A stretch of 64,000 nucleotides of DNA from Pseudomonas sp. R84 (lineage in GTDB: Bacteria; Pseudomonadota; Gammaproteobacteria; Pseudomonadales; Pseudomonadaceae). A model generated the notes under the pieces. The model did no database searches, had not been told where the DNA came from, and was given only the letters and a program-made list of their open reading frames with translations. A program made the translations under genes and the position numbers. The stretch lies in the NCBI RefSeq assembly GCF_009834515.1, contig NZ_CP019426.1, positions 4,763,501 through 4,827,500 on the forward strand, given 5' to 3'. Position 1 is the stretch's first letter, and the number at the start of each line of letters is the position of its first letter. Positions 54,458-63,387 of this stretch are shown here, in pieces.

Positions 54458-55228
54458 ATGATGCTAGACGTCGAGCGTCTCGATGAGACGTGCATAAAAA
54501 AACTGGCCAACGAAGAAGTCCTCGCCATCCGCGTCAAAGGCTTTTTGCCTGAGCCACTGGCCATTCAGATTGGCGACAAGATTCTCGCTCCAGGCTTTGA
54601 GGGCTACATCAACGCACCGAGCATCGGCCGCATCGGCATGGCGTTTTACGAGGCAGAAAACCAGCCGCTGCTGATCGAGGACTACTTCGATCGCGCCACC
54701 AGCAACATCGCGGAACTGCGCAATCGCTGCGCGCCCTACCCCTCACCGATCGATACCTTGCGCTGCATGCTCGACGAATCCTGGCCGGCTGGCGCACACC
54801 TGGAAAACCTCTACGGCCGCAAAATGTATGTCGGCCTTTCGCGAGTGGTGAAACCAGGCGTGTGCTTCCTCGCCCACCACGACATCTTCGCCAAAGACGC
54901 CCCGGACAGTTTCCAGGCCCGCAGCCTGGAGGCGCAGTTCGCCTGCAACGTCTATCTGAACATGCCGACCGAGGGCGGCGCGCTGCAGATGTGGGACGAC
55001 GACATCAGCCCGGATCAATTCGACGAAATGCGTGGTGACAGCTATGGCATCGAACCGGCGCTGCTCGGCCCTCCCGCCCTCGAAGTCCGGCCACAACCCG
55101 GCGATTTCATCATGTTCAATTCGCGGCGCATGCACTCGGTGACCCCGGGCGTGGCCGATCCGCGCTTGAGCCTTTCCTTTTTTGTCGGCTATCGCGGCAA
55201 TGCTTCACCCCTGACGTACTGGAGCTGA
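54458..55228 (+). CDS. Fe(II)/2-oxoglutarate-dependent oxygenase, amino-acid-modifying type
   Basis: The 256-residue protein has the jelly-roll oxygenase facial triad His140-x-Asp142 (AHHD) with His226 (RRMHSVTPG), and Arg236 (DPRLSLSFF) to hold 2-oxoglutarate. Size and layout remind me of the BesD-type free-amino-acid halogenase/hydroxylase family. In halogenases a Gly replaces the Asp; here the Asp is kept, so hydroxylation is expected. It follows alaX and lies one base before lysE. A second ATG at 54461 is possible. The substrate is not readable; a free amino acid is inferred from the neighbours. Confidence 0.8.
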   Translation: MMLDVERLDETCIKKLANEEVLAIRVKGFLPEPLAIQIGDKILAPGFEGYINAPSIGRIGMAFYEAENQPLLIEDYFDRATSNIAELRNRCAPYPSPIDTLRCMLDESWPAGAHLENLYGRKMYVGLSRVVKPGVCFLAHHDIFAKDAPDSFQARSLEAQFACNVYLNMPTEGGALQMWDDDISPDQFDEMRGDSYGIEPALLGPPALEVRPQPGDFIMFNSRRMHSVTPGVADPRLSLSFFVGYRGNASPLTYWS

Positions 55229-55229
55229 G

Positions 55230-55868
55230 ATGTATTCGAATTATCTGGGCGAGTTTCTGGCGCTGGCTACTATTCACTTTCTGGCCGTGGTTGCTCCCGG
55301 CCCGGACTTCGCGGTCACCATTCGCCAAAGCGTACGCTTCGGCCGACTGGTGGGAATCTGCACGGCGCTGGGGATCGGCGCAGGGATTTCCGTGCACGTG
55401 CTCTACACGCTGTTGGGTGTAGGGGCATTGATGCACACCACCCCGTGGTTGCTGACCGTGGCCAAAGTGGTTGGCGGTGCTTACATTCTGTATCTGGGTG
55501 TCAGCCTGCTGCGCAGCAAGCCAAAGTCAGCCATTGAAGGTGAGAAAACCAGCGAGGAACCGCTGGTTGAGCAAACCCTGTTCAAAGCGTTCAGCACCGG
55601 TTTTCTGACCAATGCGACCAACCCCAAGGCCACGCTGTTTTTCCTGGCCATTTTCACAACGATCATCAGCGCCGAAACACCTCTGCAAATCCAGGCGTTC
55701 TATGGTTTGTGGATGTGTTTTGTGAATGCGCTGTGGTTTGTCGTGGTCGCGCTGTTTTTCTCGAGCAGTCGGGTTCGAGTGCTGTTCATGCGCATGGGGC
55801 ATTGGTTCGAACGCACCATGGGCGTGGTGCTGATTCTGTTTGCCGGGCGCTTGATGCTGTCTTGGTAA
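55230..55868 (+). CDS. LysE/RhtB-family amino-acid exporter
   Basis: The 212-residue protein has five to six membrane segments and the LysE/RhtB start FLAVVAPGPDFAVTIRQSVRFG, plus GAYILYLGVSLLRSK and FLTNATNPKATLFFLAIFTT. Members export amino acids or their derivatives. The ATG lies 1 base after the oxygenase stop, so the two are almost certainly co-translated and the exporter is likely to handle the oxygenase product. Confidence 0.93.
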   Translation: MYSNYLGEFLALATIHFLAVVAPGPDFAVTIRQSVRFGRLVGICTALGIGAGISVHVLYTLLGVGALMHTTPWLLTVAKVVGGAYILYLGVSLLRSKPKSAIEGEKTSEEPLVEQTLFKAFSTGFLTNATNPKATLFFLAIFTTIISAETPLQIQAFYGLWMCFVNALWFVVVALFFSSSRVRVLFMRMGHWFERTMGVVLILFAGRLMLSW

Positions 55869-55883
55869 ACAGACGGAAAACGC

Positions 55884-55919
55884 AAAAAGGCCCGTCGAAT
55901 CGCTTCGACGGGCCTTTTT
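55884..55919. terminator. Bidirectional terminator after lysE
   Basis: AAAAAGGCCCGTCGAA and TTCGACGGGCCTTTTT form a perfect 16-bp hairpin with a TCGC loop, 16 bases after the lysE stop. A and T tracts on both sides allow it to act for lysE and for read-through from the tRNA genes. Confidence 0.92.
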
Positions 55920-55960
55920 CTTCATGACCTGATGGCACAAACACAAATCACGCGCATACA

Positions 55961-55989
55961 AAAACGCCGCTCTGTTGAGCGGCGTTTTT
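55961..55989 (-). terminator. Terminator of the tRNA array
   Basis: AACGCCGCTC and GAGCGGCGTT pair around TGTT. On the minus strand the stem is followed by a T tract, directly downstream of the last tRNA-Gly. Confidence 0.85.
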
Positions 55990-55996
55990 GTGAATA

Positions 55997-56072
<76 letters not shown>

Positions 56073-56074
56073 AA

Positions 56075-56150
56075 TGGCGTCCCCTAGGGGACTCGAACCC
56101 CTGTTACCGCCGTGAAAGGGCGGTGTCCTAGGCCACTAGACGAAGGGGAC
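56075..56150 (-). tRNA. tRNA-Glu (TTC), copy 1
   Basis: The 76-nt gene starts GTCCCCTTCGTCTAGTGG, has anticodon TTC in CCTTTCACG, T-arm GTTCGAGTC and encoded CCA. The acceptor stem GTCCCCT/AGGGGAC is complete. Only two bases separate it from the tRNA-Gly that follows. Confidence 0.97.
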
Positions 56151-56172
56151 ACAGGCTACAACTTTCACTAAT

Positions 56173-56201
56173 AAAAACGCCGCTCACTGAGCGGCGTCTT
56201 T
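56173..56201 (-). terminator. Terminator inside the tRNA array
   Basis: ACGCCGCTC (56177-56185) and GAGCGGCGT (56189-56197) pair around ACT; on the minus strand five T follow. It is almost the same as the final terminator (55961-55989) and lies between pair 2 and pair 1, as if the unit tRNA-Glu/tRNA-Gly/terminator had been duplicated. Confidence 0.8.
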
Positions 56202-56207
56202 AGAATT

Positions 56208-56283
<76 letters not shown>

Positions 56284-56286
56284 AAA

Positions 56287-56362
56287 TGGCGTCCCCTAGG
56301 GGACTCGAACCCCTGTTACCGCCGTGAAAGGGCGGTGTCCTAGGCCACTAGACGAAGGGGAC
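56287..56362 (-). tRNA. tRNA-Glu (TTC), copy 2
   Basis: The sequence appears identical to copy 1 over 76 nt, with anticodon TTC and encoded CCA. It lies 3 bases before tRNA-Gly copy 2. The 104 bases between pair 2 and pair 3 hold no gene. Confidence 0.97.
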
Positions 56363-56466
56363 ACGCTACCCGGAACACATGGTGTGTGTTTCGGTGTCCA
56401 GATCCGCATCCGAAGACTGGGTTCTGGTTTCACTCAGCACCGCCGGAAAGCAGAGCTGTTTAAAAT

Positions 56467-56542
<76 letters not shown>

Positions 56543-56544
56543 AT

Positions 56545-56620
56545 TGGCGTCCCCTAGGGGACTCGAACCCCTGTTACCGCCGTGAAAGGGCGGTGTCCTA
56601 GGCCACTAGACGAAGGGGAC
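56545..56620 (-). tRNA. tRNA-Glu (TTC), copy 3
   Basis: The sequence appears identical to the other two copies, with anticodon TTC and encoded CCA. It is the first gene after the promoter, with about 55 bases of leader. Confidence 0.97.
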
Positions 56621-56681
56621 ACACTACAACATTCACTCCCTGCCGCGCTTCGCTGTGTGCTTTACGCTGCAAGTGGCGCGC

Positions 56682-56710
56682 ATTCTATGGATGGATTGAG
56701 AGGTCGTCAA
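56682..56710 (-). promoter_or_regulatory. Promoter of the tRNA array
   Basis: On the minus strand TTGACG (56705-56710) and TAGAAT (56682-56687) are 17 bases apart and are followed at once by GCGCGCC, the GC-rich discriminator of stringently controlled stable-RNA promoters. An AT-rich stretch just upstream of the -35 box could act as an UP element. Confidence 0.8.
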
Positions 56711-56992
56711 CCCCTTGATATAAATTTATTTAAATCAATGACTTCGACCTGCTTTACGGCGGCAATCAGGCTTTTCCGTCGCCCGACGATTGACGCCTAT
56801 ATTCTGCCACTCGCCAAGACGTTATAGTCCACCGCACAGTGATGGCAATCTGCACCCGCAGCGCCAGCATTCATATAAGCAGCGTGCGGCCGATACAGAT
56901 TGAACCTGCCGATCCAACTCGTCGAGCGGCGCTAGGCGGCTAAATGCCCAGCCACTACACTCGCATGCGAACCCTATAAAGAGGTCTTACCG
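56711..56992. other. Intergenic region upstream of the membrane-anchored protein gene
   Basis: These 282 bases lie between the divergent tRNA promoter and the gene at 56993. The first part is AT-rich (UP-element-like). The end has TATAAA at about 56974-56979 and AAGAGG before the GTG start. I see no gene, repeat or RNA structure that I would support here. Confidence 0.5.
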
Positions 56993-57763
56993 GTGACACC
57001 ACTCATGATCACCCTGCTAGTCATAGCCGGGATCGCAATTCTGATCGCCATTGGCTATATGAACCATGTGGTGGAAAACAACAAACTGGAGAAGGCCCGC
57101 ACCAAGGTCGAGCTTAACGACCGCCTGCGCCGCTGCGGCGAACTGACCGAGACCTTCCCGGGCCAGTTCATGACCCCGGCCCTCAAGCTGCTGCTGACCC
57201 GCCTGGAATTGAACGTCTGCCAGCGCCTGCTGAACCTGGAAAAAACCAGCGCCACCATAAAAGCGCGCATCACCGAACTAAGCGCCCTGGTCGCCCAAGG
57301 CGAATCGATCCCGGTCAACAACCCGCCGGCACCGATCCTGACCGAAGCCAAAGCCAAAGACGTGCGCTTCCTGCTTGAAGCCCTCCACGGCCAGATCACC
57401 CGCGCCGCCCACGACGGCTTCCTGCCGCCGAACGAAGCCAAGCACTGGATCCGCGAAGTCCGCCACATTCTGGTGTTGCTGCACATCGAATTCTTCAACA
57501 ACCTCGGTCAACAGTCCCTGCAACAAAACCAGCCCGGCCAGGCCCGCCTCGCCTTCGAACGCGGCGTGCAATACCTGCGCAAACAGCAGGATCCGCAGAT
57601 GTACGCAGAACAACTGCAATACCTGGAAAAACTGCTGGCCCGCGCCAACGCCCAGGTCATGGACAAGATTGCACCGGTTGAAGGTGAAGAGAACCAACTG
57701 ACTGCCGGCCTAAAAGATGTAGAGGCCGATGCAGACTGGAAGAAGAAAGTGATCTACGACTGA
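56993..57763 (+). CDS. Conserved membrane-anchored protein of unknown function
   Basis: The 256-residue protein has one N-terminal membrane helix (about 5-23, MITLLVIAGIAILIAIGYM) and a long helical cytoplasmic or periplasmic part with TPR-like helices near the C-terminus (QARLAFERGVQYLRKQQDPQ). I recall an orthologue (PA2820) next to the tRNA-Gly/Glu genes of P. aeruginosa. The start is GTG at 56993 with AAGAGG upstream; an ATG at 57005 is possible. Function is unknown. Confidence 0.85.
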   Translation: MTPLMITLLVIAGIAILIAIGYMNHVVENNKLEKARTKVELNDRLRRCGELTETFPGQFMTPALKLLLTRLELNVCQRLLNLEKTSATIKARITELSALVAQGESIPVNNPPAPILTEAKAKDVRFLLEALHGQITRAAHDGFLPPNEAKHWIREVRHILVLLHIEFFNNLGQQSLQQNQPGQARLAFERGVQYLRKQQDPQMYAEQLQYLEKLLARANAQVMDKIAPVEGEENQLTAGLKDVEADADWKKKVIYD

Positions 57764-57782
57764 TCGCAGATGTAGAGAGAGA

Positions 57783-57805
57783 AGCCACCGAGAGGTGGCT
57801 TTTTT
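57783..57805 (+). terminator. Terminator after the membrane-anchored protein gene
   Basis: AGCCACC and GGTGGCT pair around GAGA and are followed by TTTTT, 20 bases after the stop codon. Confidence 0.85.
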
Positions 57806-57847
57806 GTGGGTTCGCGGGAGTGAACACGATAGACACCCGATGGATGC

Positions 57848-58303
57848 GAGGCCGCTTTCGCGAGCAGGCTCGCTCCCACATGGTTTGAGTACATCCGGCA
57901 GAAATGGGGTCGGCTGTCAGGCAGCCTTCGCGAGCAGGCTCACTCCTACAATGGAGTTGAGTACATCTGACAGAGATTGGTCGGCTGTCAGGCCGCCTTC
58001 GCGAGCAGGCTCGCTCCCACATGGTTTGAGTACATCCGGTAGAGATGGGGTTGGCTGTCAGACCGCGATCGCGAGCAGGCTCACTCCTACAATGGAGTTG
58101 AGTACATCTGACAGGGATTGGTCGGCTGTCAGGCCGCCTTCGCGAGCAGGCTCGCTCCCACATGGTTTGAGTACATCCGGTAGAGATGGGGTTGGCTGTC
58201 AGACCGCGATCGCGAGCAGGCTCACTCCTACAATGGAGTTGAGTACATCTGACAGGGATTGGTCGGCTGTCAGGCCGCCTTCGCGAGCAGGCTCGCTCCC
58301 ACA
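57848..58303 (+). repeat. Direct array of seven REP units with a 71-bp period
   Basis: Seven same-direction copies of the REP core start at about 57857, 57927, 57998, 58069, 58140, 58210 and 58281. Two subtypes alternate: odd copies read CAGGCTCGCTCCCACA and even copies read CAGGCTCACTCCTACA. The linkers also alternate (ATGGTTTGAGTACATCCGG and ATGGAGTTGAGTACATCTGA), so the true unit is about 142 bp, and the last two units are almost identical. Open frames through the array in both strands only reflect the repeat and are not genes. Confidence 0.92.
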
Positions 58304-58369
58304 GAAAAGCAAAAGCAAAACAGCGCCCACCTCGCACCGCGTCGCTTCTCACCACTCAACAGGATGAGC

Positions 58370-58719
58370 GTTAGCTCGGCTGCAGCTTTTGATCTGTAAG
58401 GCGACGTCGGAAGGCTGAGTGGAGGGATTGATCCGGGCGTGGGAGCGCAGCGACCGTTTGGCGCAGCCAAACACAGCGAGAGGAGGTGCAGCGAAGCAAA
58501 CCGGAGGCGCTGCGCCCGGATCGATCCCGCAGCGAAGGAACCCCGAGCCCCAGCGAGCGGGCCGTACGTAGGAGCAAGCGTTTTTGGTTACTTTTGAGGC
58601 GTTTGTCAAAAGTGACCCGCCGTAAGGGCGGAACCGCCAGCCGCACCCCCCCCAGCAACGGATATACCCCCAAAAACCCCAAGAGCCTGGCCGGCCCAAA
58701 GGCCGCCAACCCCAAAGCG
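58370..58719. repeat. GC-rich interspersed element
   Basis: The 350 bases between the REP array and the chemoreceptor stop contain GCGCAGCGACC, GGCGCTGCGCCCGG and TTTTTGGTTACTTTTGAGGCG, followed by GTTTGTCAAAAGTGACCCGC and CCGTAAGGGCGG. I recognise this wording from many intergenic regions of Pseudomonas genomes. It contains inverted pairs (TTACTTTTGA / TCAAAAGTGA). The minus-strand frame of 124 codons across it is often annotated as hypothetical but looks like a by-product. Confidence 0.55.
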
Positions 58720-60687
58720 TCAAAGCCGAAAATGCCCAACCATCCCGCGCAACTCACTCCCCAACTGCGCCAGCTCAACACTCGAAGCCGCATTCCCACG
58801 CATCGCGATCGACGACTGATCCGCACTCGCACGAATACTCGTCACACTGCGATTGATCTCCTCCGCGACCGAACTCTGCTCCTCGGCCGCCGCCGCAATC
58901 TGCTGATTCATCTGCTGAATCAACGACACCGCTACCGCAATACTCCCCAGCGCACTCTCGGTCTGCAAAGCATCACTCACCGCCAGCTTCACCAACTCGC
59001 CGCTGCTCTGAATCTGCTGCACCGACGCGTGCGCCGCCGAGCGCAACGCACTCACCAGCCGCTCAATTTCCTCAGTCGATTGCTGCGTACGCCGAGCCAG
59101 TGCACGCACCTCATCGGCCACCACCGCAAAGCCCCTGCCCTGCTCACCGGCCCGTGCTGCCTCGATCGCAGCATTCAGCGCCAATAGATTGGTCTGTTCA
59201 GCGACACTCTTGATCACCCCCAGCACCGTGCCGATATTCTGGATTTCAGCACTGAGGCTTTCGATGCTGGAACTGGCCGACGTCGCCGAATCAGCCAACT
59301 GCTCGATGCGCGCCATGCTCTGGCGCACCACTTGCTGACCACTCTCGACCTTGTCATCTGCCGTCTGCGCGGCCAACGCAGCCTCTTCGGCATTGCGCGC
59401 GACGTCATGCACGGTGGCGGTCATCTGGTTCATCGCCGTGGCGACCTGCTCGGTTTCCTCCTTCTGGCTACTGACCTCAAGGTTGGTCTGCTCGGTGACC
59501 GCCGACAACGATTGCGCCGAACTGGCCAATTGTTCGATCCCAGCCTGCAAGCCGCTGACAATCGTACTCAGCCCCGCCCCCATCTGTTGCATCGCCAGCA
59601 TCAACTGACCGATCTCGTCACGACGGGTCACTTCCACGGTCGCACTCAAGTCGCCGGCGGCAATCTGTTGCGCGACTTGAATCACGCTGCGCAATGGCGC
59701 CACGATCAATCGGGTAATCAACCACGCCGCGAGCAAGCCGACCAACAGCGCCAGCGCCGATGAACCAATGATCAGCAGCGAGTTTTCCTTCAGTTCCGCC
59801 TGCATCGCGCCGTCTTCAGCGACATAAGCCTGATTCACCCGCTCGACCACTTGGTCGGCACGCTGGTGCAATTGCTCGTAGACGGTTTTTTCCTGCGCGA
59901 GCAATCCGGTGTATTCGGCCAGCTTGTCGTTGAAACCTGCAATATGCCCGGACACTTCATTGAGCACGGTGAGGTAACCCTCGTCCTTGACCGTGGTCTT
60001 CAGCTCTTCGGCCTGAGCCTGGGCCTGTGCGGCCTGTTCGATATTGCCCTTGCCGGCACTGTCGGCATCGCCCTTGCGGCTTTGATCCAAACGAATCCGT
60101 GCTTCGTTCATCGCTTGCAGCATCAAGCGCGAAACCTGGCTGACCTGACTGGCCTGCTCGATGAATTGCACCCCGTCCTTGCCCTCGGTGTCCTTCAAGG
60201 TATATGCACCGTCGTCGGCAAGCCCGGCTTGCAATACGTCGAGATTGTTGGCCACACTGGACACCGACCAACTGGCCATTTCCAGTGCCAGATCCTTGGC
60301 TTGAGTCAACGACACAAATTCATCGAACGCCTTGCGATAGGCTCCCAGCGACTGCTGCACATCATTCATGACCGGCCCATTCGCCGCCGACTGCGCCTTG
60401 AGCTGATCAGCCAGCGCAACCAGTTCGTCGACGCCCTTACGTAACGCATCGGCCGTCTTCGGATCGCCTCGCAAGGCATATTCCTGCTCGAGCAGACGCA
60501 CCTTGAGCAGGCCACTGTTGAGCGAGGACATCTGTTTCAGCCCGTCGAAACGCTGACTGATGGTTTGCAGGGACCAGACGCCAATGGCCGCCACCAGCGC
60601 AGTCAAGAGCAAAACCAGCACAAACCCGATACCCAGTTTTTTCGCCATACCGAGGTTGGCAAAACGTCCTTGCATGGCCGAAATCAT
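58720..60687 (-). CDS. Methyl-accepting chemotaxis protein with helical (HBM-type) sensor domain
   Basis: The 655-residue receptor has TM1 (about 18-40), a ~265-residue all-helical periplasmic domain of the helical bimodular type, TM2 (about 303-328), a HAMP domain and the long signalling hairpin with the tip sequence [22 protein letters not shown] receptors such as McpS of P. putida bind organic acids, but the ligand here is unknown. It ends without a CheR-docking pentapeptide. The ATG at 60687 has GGGGGA upstream; 60708 is an alternative. Confidence 0.9.
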   Translation of the reverse strand: MISAMQGRFANLGMAKKLGIGFVLVLLLTALVAAIGVWSLQTISQRFDGLKQMSSLNSGLLKVRLLEQEYALRGDPKTADALRKGVDELVALADQLKAQSAANGPVMNDVQQSLGAYRKAFDEFVSLTQAKDLALEMASWSVSSVANNLDVLQAGLADDGAYTLKDTEGKDGVQFIEQASQVSQVSRLMLQAMNEARIRLDQSRKGDADSAGKGNIEQAAQAQAQAEELKTTVKDEGYLTVLNEVSGHIAGFNDKLAEYTGLLAQEKTVYEQLHQRADQVVERVNQAYVAEDGAMQAELKENSLLIIGSSALALLVGLLAAWLITRLIVAPLRSVIQVAQQIAAGDLSATVEVTRRDEIGQLMLAMQQMGAGLSTIVSGLQAGIEQLASSAQSLSAVTEQTNLEVSSQKEETEQVATAMNQMTATVHDVARNAEEAALAAQTADDKVESGQQVVRQSMARIEQLADSATSASSSIESLSAEIQNIGTVLGVIKSVAEQTNLLALNAAIEAARAGEQGRGFAVVADEVRALARRTQQSTEEIERLVSALRSAAHASVQQIQSSGELVKLAVSDALQTESALGSIAVAVSLIQQMNQQIAAAAEEQSSVAEEINRSVTSIRASADQSSIAMRGNAASSVELAQLGSELRGMVGHFRL

Positions 60688-60797
60688 TGCGCGTAGTCCC
60701 CCTGCCATTGTCAGTAGAGCGAAGAGTCGCAACGGCCACTCACCCGCACAAGTCTCTGGCGTCGGAATAATGGCAAAAAGCTACGCCCGCGTCGTTT

Positions 60798-62198
60798 TCA
60801 GAACACTTGAGGTCGATCCGAACCGGTGTGGCGGAAAAACTGCCGAGCGCGTGGATCGCATGCATAGGCAACGTTGATGCGCAGCCAGTCGCCCGACTCA
60901 CCACTGGGACTGAACGCGTCAGGCGCTGACAGCAACACGCCGCAGCGTTGAGCGTGTCGACGCACTCGAACCTGATCGGTCATGCGCGAGCGCGCCCAAA
61001 TGAAAAGCCCACCCGCAGGTTTGCCGAACACCTCCCAATCCGCGTCCTCGAGCGCCTGCAGCGCGGCGGCGCGATCGGCATTCAAACGTTGGCGCTGACG
61101 CTGCACCAGTTTGCGGTAAGCGCCACTGCCCATCAGACTGGCCAGCACCGCTTCGGAAAACCTCGACACCCCCAAACCACTGATCATCTTGACCTGCGCC
61201 AGACGCCTGACGACTTCGCTGTCGGCGCAGACGAACCCGACCCGCAACGAGCTGCTCAGCGTCTTTGAAAAGCTGCCCACGTAAATGACGCGCCCCTCAT
61301 GGTCCTGCGCCGCCAGTCGTGTGCCGTTGTCCGTATGCAAGTCCGCATAGACGTCGTCTTCAATCACGCGCAAATCGTAAGTCTTGCTCAGTTGCAGGAT
61401 GCGTTGCGCAACGCTCGGCGACAGGCAAGTGCCGGTAGGATTGTGATGATGGCTGTTGATGAACAATGCGCCGGGGCGAAACTGTTGCAGCACAGCCTCC
61501 AGCGCTTCGATATCCGGCCCGTTCGGGGTACGACGCACCTCGAGCATGTGCACGCCATGCAGACGCAGTAGATCAAACAGCGGCGCGTAACCGGGCGTTT
61601 CGACCACCACGCAGTCTCCAGACTTGAACAATGTACGCACGATCAGATCCAGCGCATGGCTGGCACCGCAGGTACTCAGCAACTGCGCTTTGCGTGCCTC
61701 GATATTGAGCAGCTTCAGGCGCTTGACGATCTGCTCGCGCAACGCTGGAAGCCCAAAGGGTGTGCTGTAGTTGAACAGACTGGCCATATCGGTGCGCGCC
61801 ACCTCGCGCAGCGCATAGCTGAGGTCGTCAGGCTCGCGCCAGCTTTGCGGCAGACCACCTGCACCCAGCTTCAAACCACCAGCCGTCTCGCACACTGCAT
61901 CGCACCAGGCATACCGCCCTCCGAATAGCGCCAGTTCATCCTCTGCGCCCAGTGTCGACGGCGAGGCGGCGACAATGAACCCAGTGCCTTGGCATGTGCT
62001 TAGAACGCCCTGCGATACCAGCCGCTCACAGGCCTCGACCACACACGACTGGCTGAGCAGATTACCCCGGGCGATTTGCCTCACGGAGGGCAAACGAGTG
62101 GCCGGCGGTACGTCATTTTGCAGGATCCACTCCGTCAGTCCGTCAACAATCTGCTGCACGACCGGCACCATTGCCTGTCGATCAATTCTCAATTCCAT
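60798..62198 (-). CDS. MocR-type regulator: GntR helix-turn-helix fused to a PLP aminotransferase domain
   Basis: The 466-residue protein has an N-terminal winged helix (about 5-75, LPSVRQIARGNLLSQSCVVEACERLVSQG) and a fold-type I aminotransferase-like domain with the PLP Lys in YVGSFSKTLSSSLRVGF and the Asp in RVIEDDVYADL. Such proteins are regulators of amine, vitamin B6 or amino-acid genes, often those next to them. The neighbours are a chemoreceptor and an SDR gene. The ATG at 62198 gives the normal length. Confidence 0.9.
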   Translation of the reverse strand: MELRIDRQAMVPVVQQIVDGLTEWILQNDVPPATRLPSVRQIARGNLLSQSCVVEACERLVSQGVLSTCQGTGFIVAASPSTLGAEDELALFGGRYAWCDAVCETAGGLKLGAGGLPQSWREPDDLSYALREVARTDMASLFNYSTPFGLPALREQIVKRLKLLNIEARKAQLLSTCGASHALDLIVRTLFKSGDCVVVETPGYAPLFDLLRLHGVHMLEVRRTPNGPDIEALEAVLQQFRPGALFINSHHHNPTGTCLSPSVAQRILQLSKTYDLRVIEDDVYADLHTDNGTRLAAQDHEGRVIYVGSFSKTLSSSLRVGFVCADSEVVRRLAQVKMISGLGVSRFSEAVLASLMGSGAYRKLVQRQRQRLNADRAAALQALEDADWEVFGKPAGGLFIWARSRMTDQVRVRRHAQRCGVLLSAPDAFSPSGESGDWLRINVAYACDPRARQFFRHTGSDRPQVF

Positions 62199-62344
62199 GA
62201 GCAAGCAAACTCCTGTCCGTTTTGCTGGCGGCAGTAAATCACAGCCGCGCCGGACAGGCTGTGCGACAACGCCGCCAAAAGCGACCGTTCTAACCGTTTG
62301 ATACACATTGTTTAAGGGGCTTCACGGAACTGACCGTGATCCAC

Positions 62345-62369
62345 AAAAAAGCCCGCAACGAATGCGGGC
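62345..62369 (-). terminator. Terminator after the second SDR gene
   Basis: GCCCGCA and TGCGGGC pair around ACGAA. On the minus strand six T follow the stem, 20 bases after the SDR stop codon. Confidence 0.88.
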
Positions 62370-62388
62370 TGTTCTGATTGCGCTTTGC

Positions 62389-63150
62389 TCAGAATGCGGT
62401 GACGCCGCCATCCACTGCCAGAGAGTGGCCTGTGGTGAAGGCGGCACCGTCGCTGCACAGGTACAACACGGCACTGGCAATTTCCTCGACCTTGCCGATG
62501 CGACCCACCGGGTGCATCGCGTTGGCGAATTCGCCTTTCTTCGGGTCAGCCTCATAAGCGCGGCGGAACATGTCGGTATCGATCACCGCCGGACACACAG
62601 CGTTGACGCGGATTTTCTTCTTCGCGTACTCAATGGCTGCCGATTTGGTCAAGCCAATCACCGCATGCTTCGACGCCGCGTAAATGCTCATCTTCGGCGC
62701 CGCGCCCAGCCCCGCCACCGACGCAGTATTGACGATTGCCCCGCCCCCCTGCGCCAGCAACAAGGGCAGTTGATACTTCATGCACAGCCAGACGCCTTTG
62801 ACGTTGACCCCCATGATCGCGTCGAACTCATCCATCGAGCCTTCAGCCAGTTTGCCTTTTTCGATTTCGATACCGGCATTATTGAAGGCGTAGTCCAGAC
62901 GGCCGTAGGCATTGATCACCTCGTCCATCAGATTCTTCACTTCGCTTTCGACGGTCACGTTGCAACGCACGAAGGTCGCTTCGCCGCCAGCGGTACGAAT
63001 CAGCGCGACGGTGCCCTCGCCCCCTGCTGCGTCCAGGTCGGCGACCACCACTTTCAGGCCTTCGGCGGCGAACGCCTGCGCGGTTGCACGGCCGATGCCG
63101 TTGGCCGCGCCAGTGACTACGGCAACCTGACCGGAAAACGTCATGCTCAT
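62389..63150 (-). CDS. SDR-family oxidoreductase
   Basis: The 253-residue classical SDR has TGAANGIG (13-20), the Asp after beta-2 (VVADLD) that favours NAD+, NNAGIE, a Ser in VNTASVAGLG and YAASKHA. It resembles glucose/ribitol-type dehydrogenases; the substrate is unknown. The ATG at 63150 follows GAGGACATAACA. It is divergent from the MDR reductase gene and ends at an intrinsic terminator. Confidence 0.9.
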   Translation of the reverse strand: MSMTFSGQVAVVTGAANGIGRATAQAFAAEGLKVVVADLDAAGGEGTVALIRTAGGEATFVRCNVTVESEVKNLMDEVINAYGRLDYAFNNAGIEIEKGKLAEGSMDEFDAIMGVNVKGVWLCMKYQLPLLLAQGGGAIVNTASVAGLGAAPKMSIYAASKHAVIGLTKSAAIEYAKKKIRVNAVCPAVIDTDMFRRAYEADPKKGEFANAMHPVGRIGKVEEIASAVLYLCSDGAAFTTGHSLAVDGGVTAF

Positions 63151-63387
63151 TGTTATGTCCTCGAAGGGATAGCTGCAGGGAATTTGTAGCTTCGCAGCAT
63201 AGTCATTGAGATCTGCCGCGCGTCAGCACTATCCAATGGCTGTTTATGCGCCCATGCATGGCAGTGATAAAACCGCGCTGGTGACTATCACTGCACTGGA
63301 TCGGCGTGCATTCGCCGCGTCAGCCAACCTTGCGCCAATGCCGCCTAGGGTCTATCAACAAGGCTTCATTCCGTTCGAGTGCCTGCC

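Noticed and set aside
54458..55228. Halogenase call for the Fe/2OG oxygenase
   Set aside because: The metal ligand Asp142 is present; known halogenases of this type have Gly or Ala at that position.
56993..57763. Integration site at the 3' end of a tRNA gene with an accessory island
   Set aside because: No integrase, no repeated tRNA fragment beyond the complete copies, and the neighbouring gene is conserved core by recall.
57848..58303. Possible CRISPR array
   Set aside because: The spacing is regular, but the 'spacers' also repeat in alternation, the repeat is the genome's REP core, and no cas gene is near.
57657..58367. Open frames in both strands across the REP array with repeated peptides such as PPSRAGSLPHGL
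   Set aside because: They follow directly from a 71/142-bp DNA repeat without stops. No ribosome site, and similar frames arise at every REP copy.
58349..58723. A 124-codon minus-strand frame often annotated as hypothetical
   Set aside because: It lies inside an interspersed repeat, has biased Trp/Gly/Arg/Cys composition and no ribosome site.
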